Shown here in pieces: positions 63,752 through 64,000 of a stretch of DNA of 64,000 nucleotides. The stretch covers positions 1 to 64,000 of the forward strand of contig JAKOVW010000032.1 of NCBI GenBank assembly GCA_029781865.1, written 5' to 3'. Below the pieces are notes generated by a model. It saw nothing but the letters and a program-made list of their open reading frames with translations, did no database searches and was not told the DNA's origin. Each line of letters starts with the position of its first letter. Within the stretch, counting starts at the first letter, position 1. The DNA is from Bacteroidota bacterium (GTDB lineage: Bacteria > Bacteroidota > Bacteroidia > Chitinophagales > Saprospiraceae). A program made the translations under genes and the position numbers.

Positions 63752-64000
63752 TTACAACCTGTGTATTGGATTGTATTCAATCAATTCGATTTGGGGAGTG
63801 AGGTAATCAGGTTTTGCCTCTTCCATTTTTAACAGATCTGTACTCAGGTATTTCTTGTTGCTATCACAAAGAACCGTCACCACCACTGCATCCGATCCCA
63901 TTTGATTTTGAATGTTAATTGCTCCAATGACATTTGCCCCTGAAGAAATGCCCACCGCCAAGCCCAGTTGCTTGGCTAATTTCTGAGCCATCAGTATGGC
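63752..64000 (-). CDS. Cysteine-synthase-family PLP enzyme, C-terminal part (cut by window edge)
   Basis: The last 82 residues of a PLP-dependent enzyme are present, with the N-terminus beyond position 64000. The PLP-phosphate and C-terminal motifs [17 protein letters not shown] and [10 protein letters not shown] match cysteine synthase/CBS-type proteins, which make cysteine from O-acetylserine and sulfide. A 24-residue extension after the STDL motif is a little longer than in typical CysK, so the exact subfamily is uncertain. Confidence 0.85.
   Translation of the reverse strand, partial: AILMAQKLAKQLGLAVGISSGANVIGAINIQNQMGSDAVVVTVLCDSNKKYLSTDLLKMEEAKPDYLTPQIELIEYNPIHRL

Overview
The window comes from an AT-rich bacterial chromosome of the phylum Bacteroidota. 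A Saprospiraceae-like or Chitinophagales-like lineage is my best guess, but no rRNA gene is present to settle it. The main evidence is fifteen secreted proteins that end in the YPNP-type C-terminal sorting domain of the type IX secretion system (T9SS). Other evidence is several TAnnTTTG-type promoter boxes, ECF sigma genes overlapping or abutting their membrane partners, and families typical of the phylum (FeoA/FeoB, tail-fibre-like secreted proteins, MbnP). No tRNA, rRNA, CRISPR array or insertion sequence was found.

Layout. 0.2-5.2 kb: mnmE, a frameshifted four-helix-bundle gene, a small membrane protein and feoAB, interspersed with tetranucleotide and heptanucleotide repeats and G-rich tracts. 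5.9-8.0 kb: an ECF sigma factor overlapping a single-TM protein with an outer-membrane-barrel-like C-terminus. 8.2-17.5 kb, minus strand: a secreted M1 peptidase, a Tet-like MFS exporter, a glycosyltransferase with a CDP-paratose-epimerase-like protein, a DUF5808-like protein and an Asp-box propeller protein. 17.9-26.7 kb: two propeller lipoproteins (one with a cytochrome-like CxxxxCH motif), recQ, a PEBP-family protein, and a MarR-regulator/two-oxidoreductase operon. 27.4-30.9 kb: two tandem secreted metallophosphoesterases.

30.9-38.1 kb is a minus-strand operon for surface fibres. It holds one T9SS cargo followed by three signal-peptide proteins with tail-fibre-like repeats and no sorting domain. 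Two copies of the dyad TTCCA-N5-TGGAA, 20 bp centre to centre, lie upstream.

38.5-56.0 kb is the most unusual region. An ECF sigma factor, a short membrane protein, a Spy/CpxP-like metal sensor, an MbnP-like copper protein and a broken MbnH-like dihaem peroxidase are tightly packed. They are followed by a multicopper oxidase, a thioredoxin-like protein, a sulfatase, a YHYH protein, an animal-type haem peroxidase, a truncated second multicopper oxidase, a second YHYH protein, a secreted protein of unknown family, a DUF1566-type protein and a second sulfatase. The recurrence of multicopper oxidase, YHYH and sulfatase suggests duplication of a block, with decay of one oxidase copy. I infer that it builds a set of copper and haem enzymes outside the cell; the substrate is unknown. 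56.3-64 kb: a giant secreted propeller/PKD/LamG protein, an FNT channel, a small membrane protein, another T9SS cargo, and the C-terminus of a cysteine-synthase-like gene cut by the window edge.

Three genes are broken: the four-helix-bundle gene, the mbnH-like gene and the second multicopper oxidase. Assembly error cannot be excluded for the simple frameshift.
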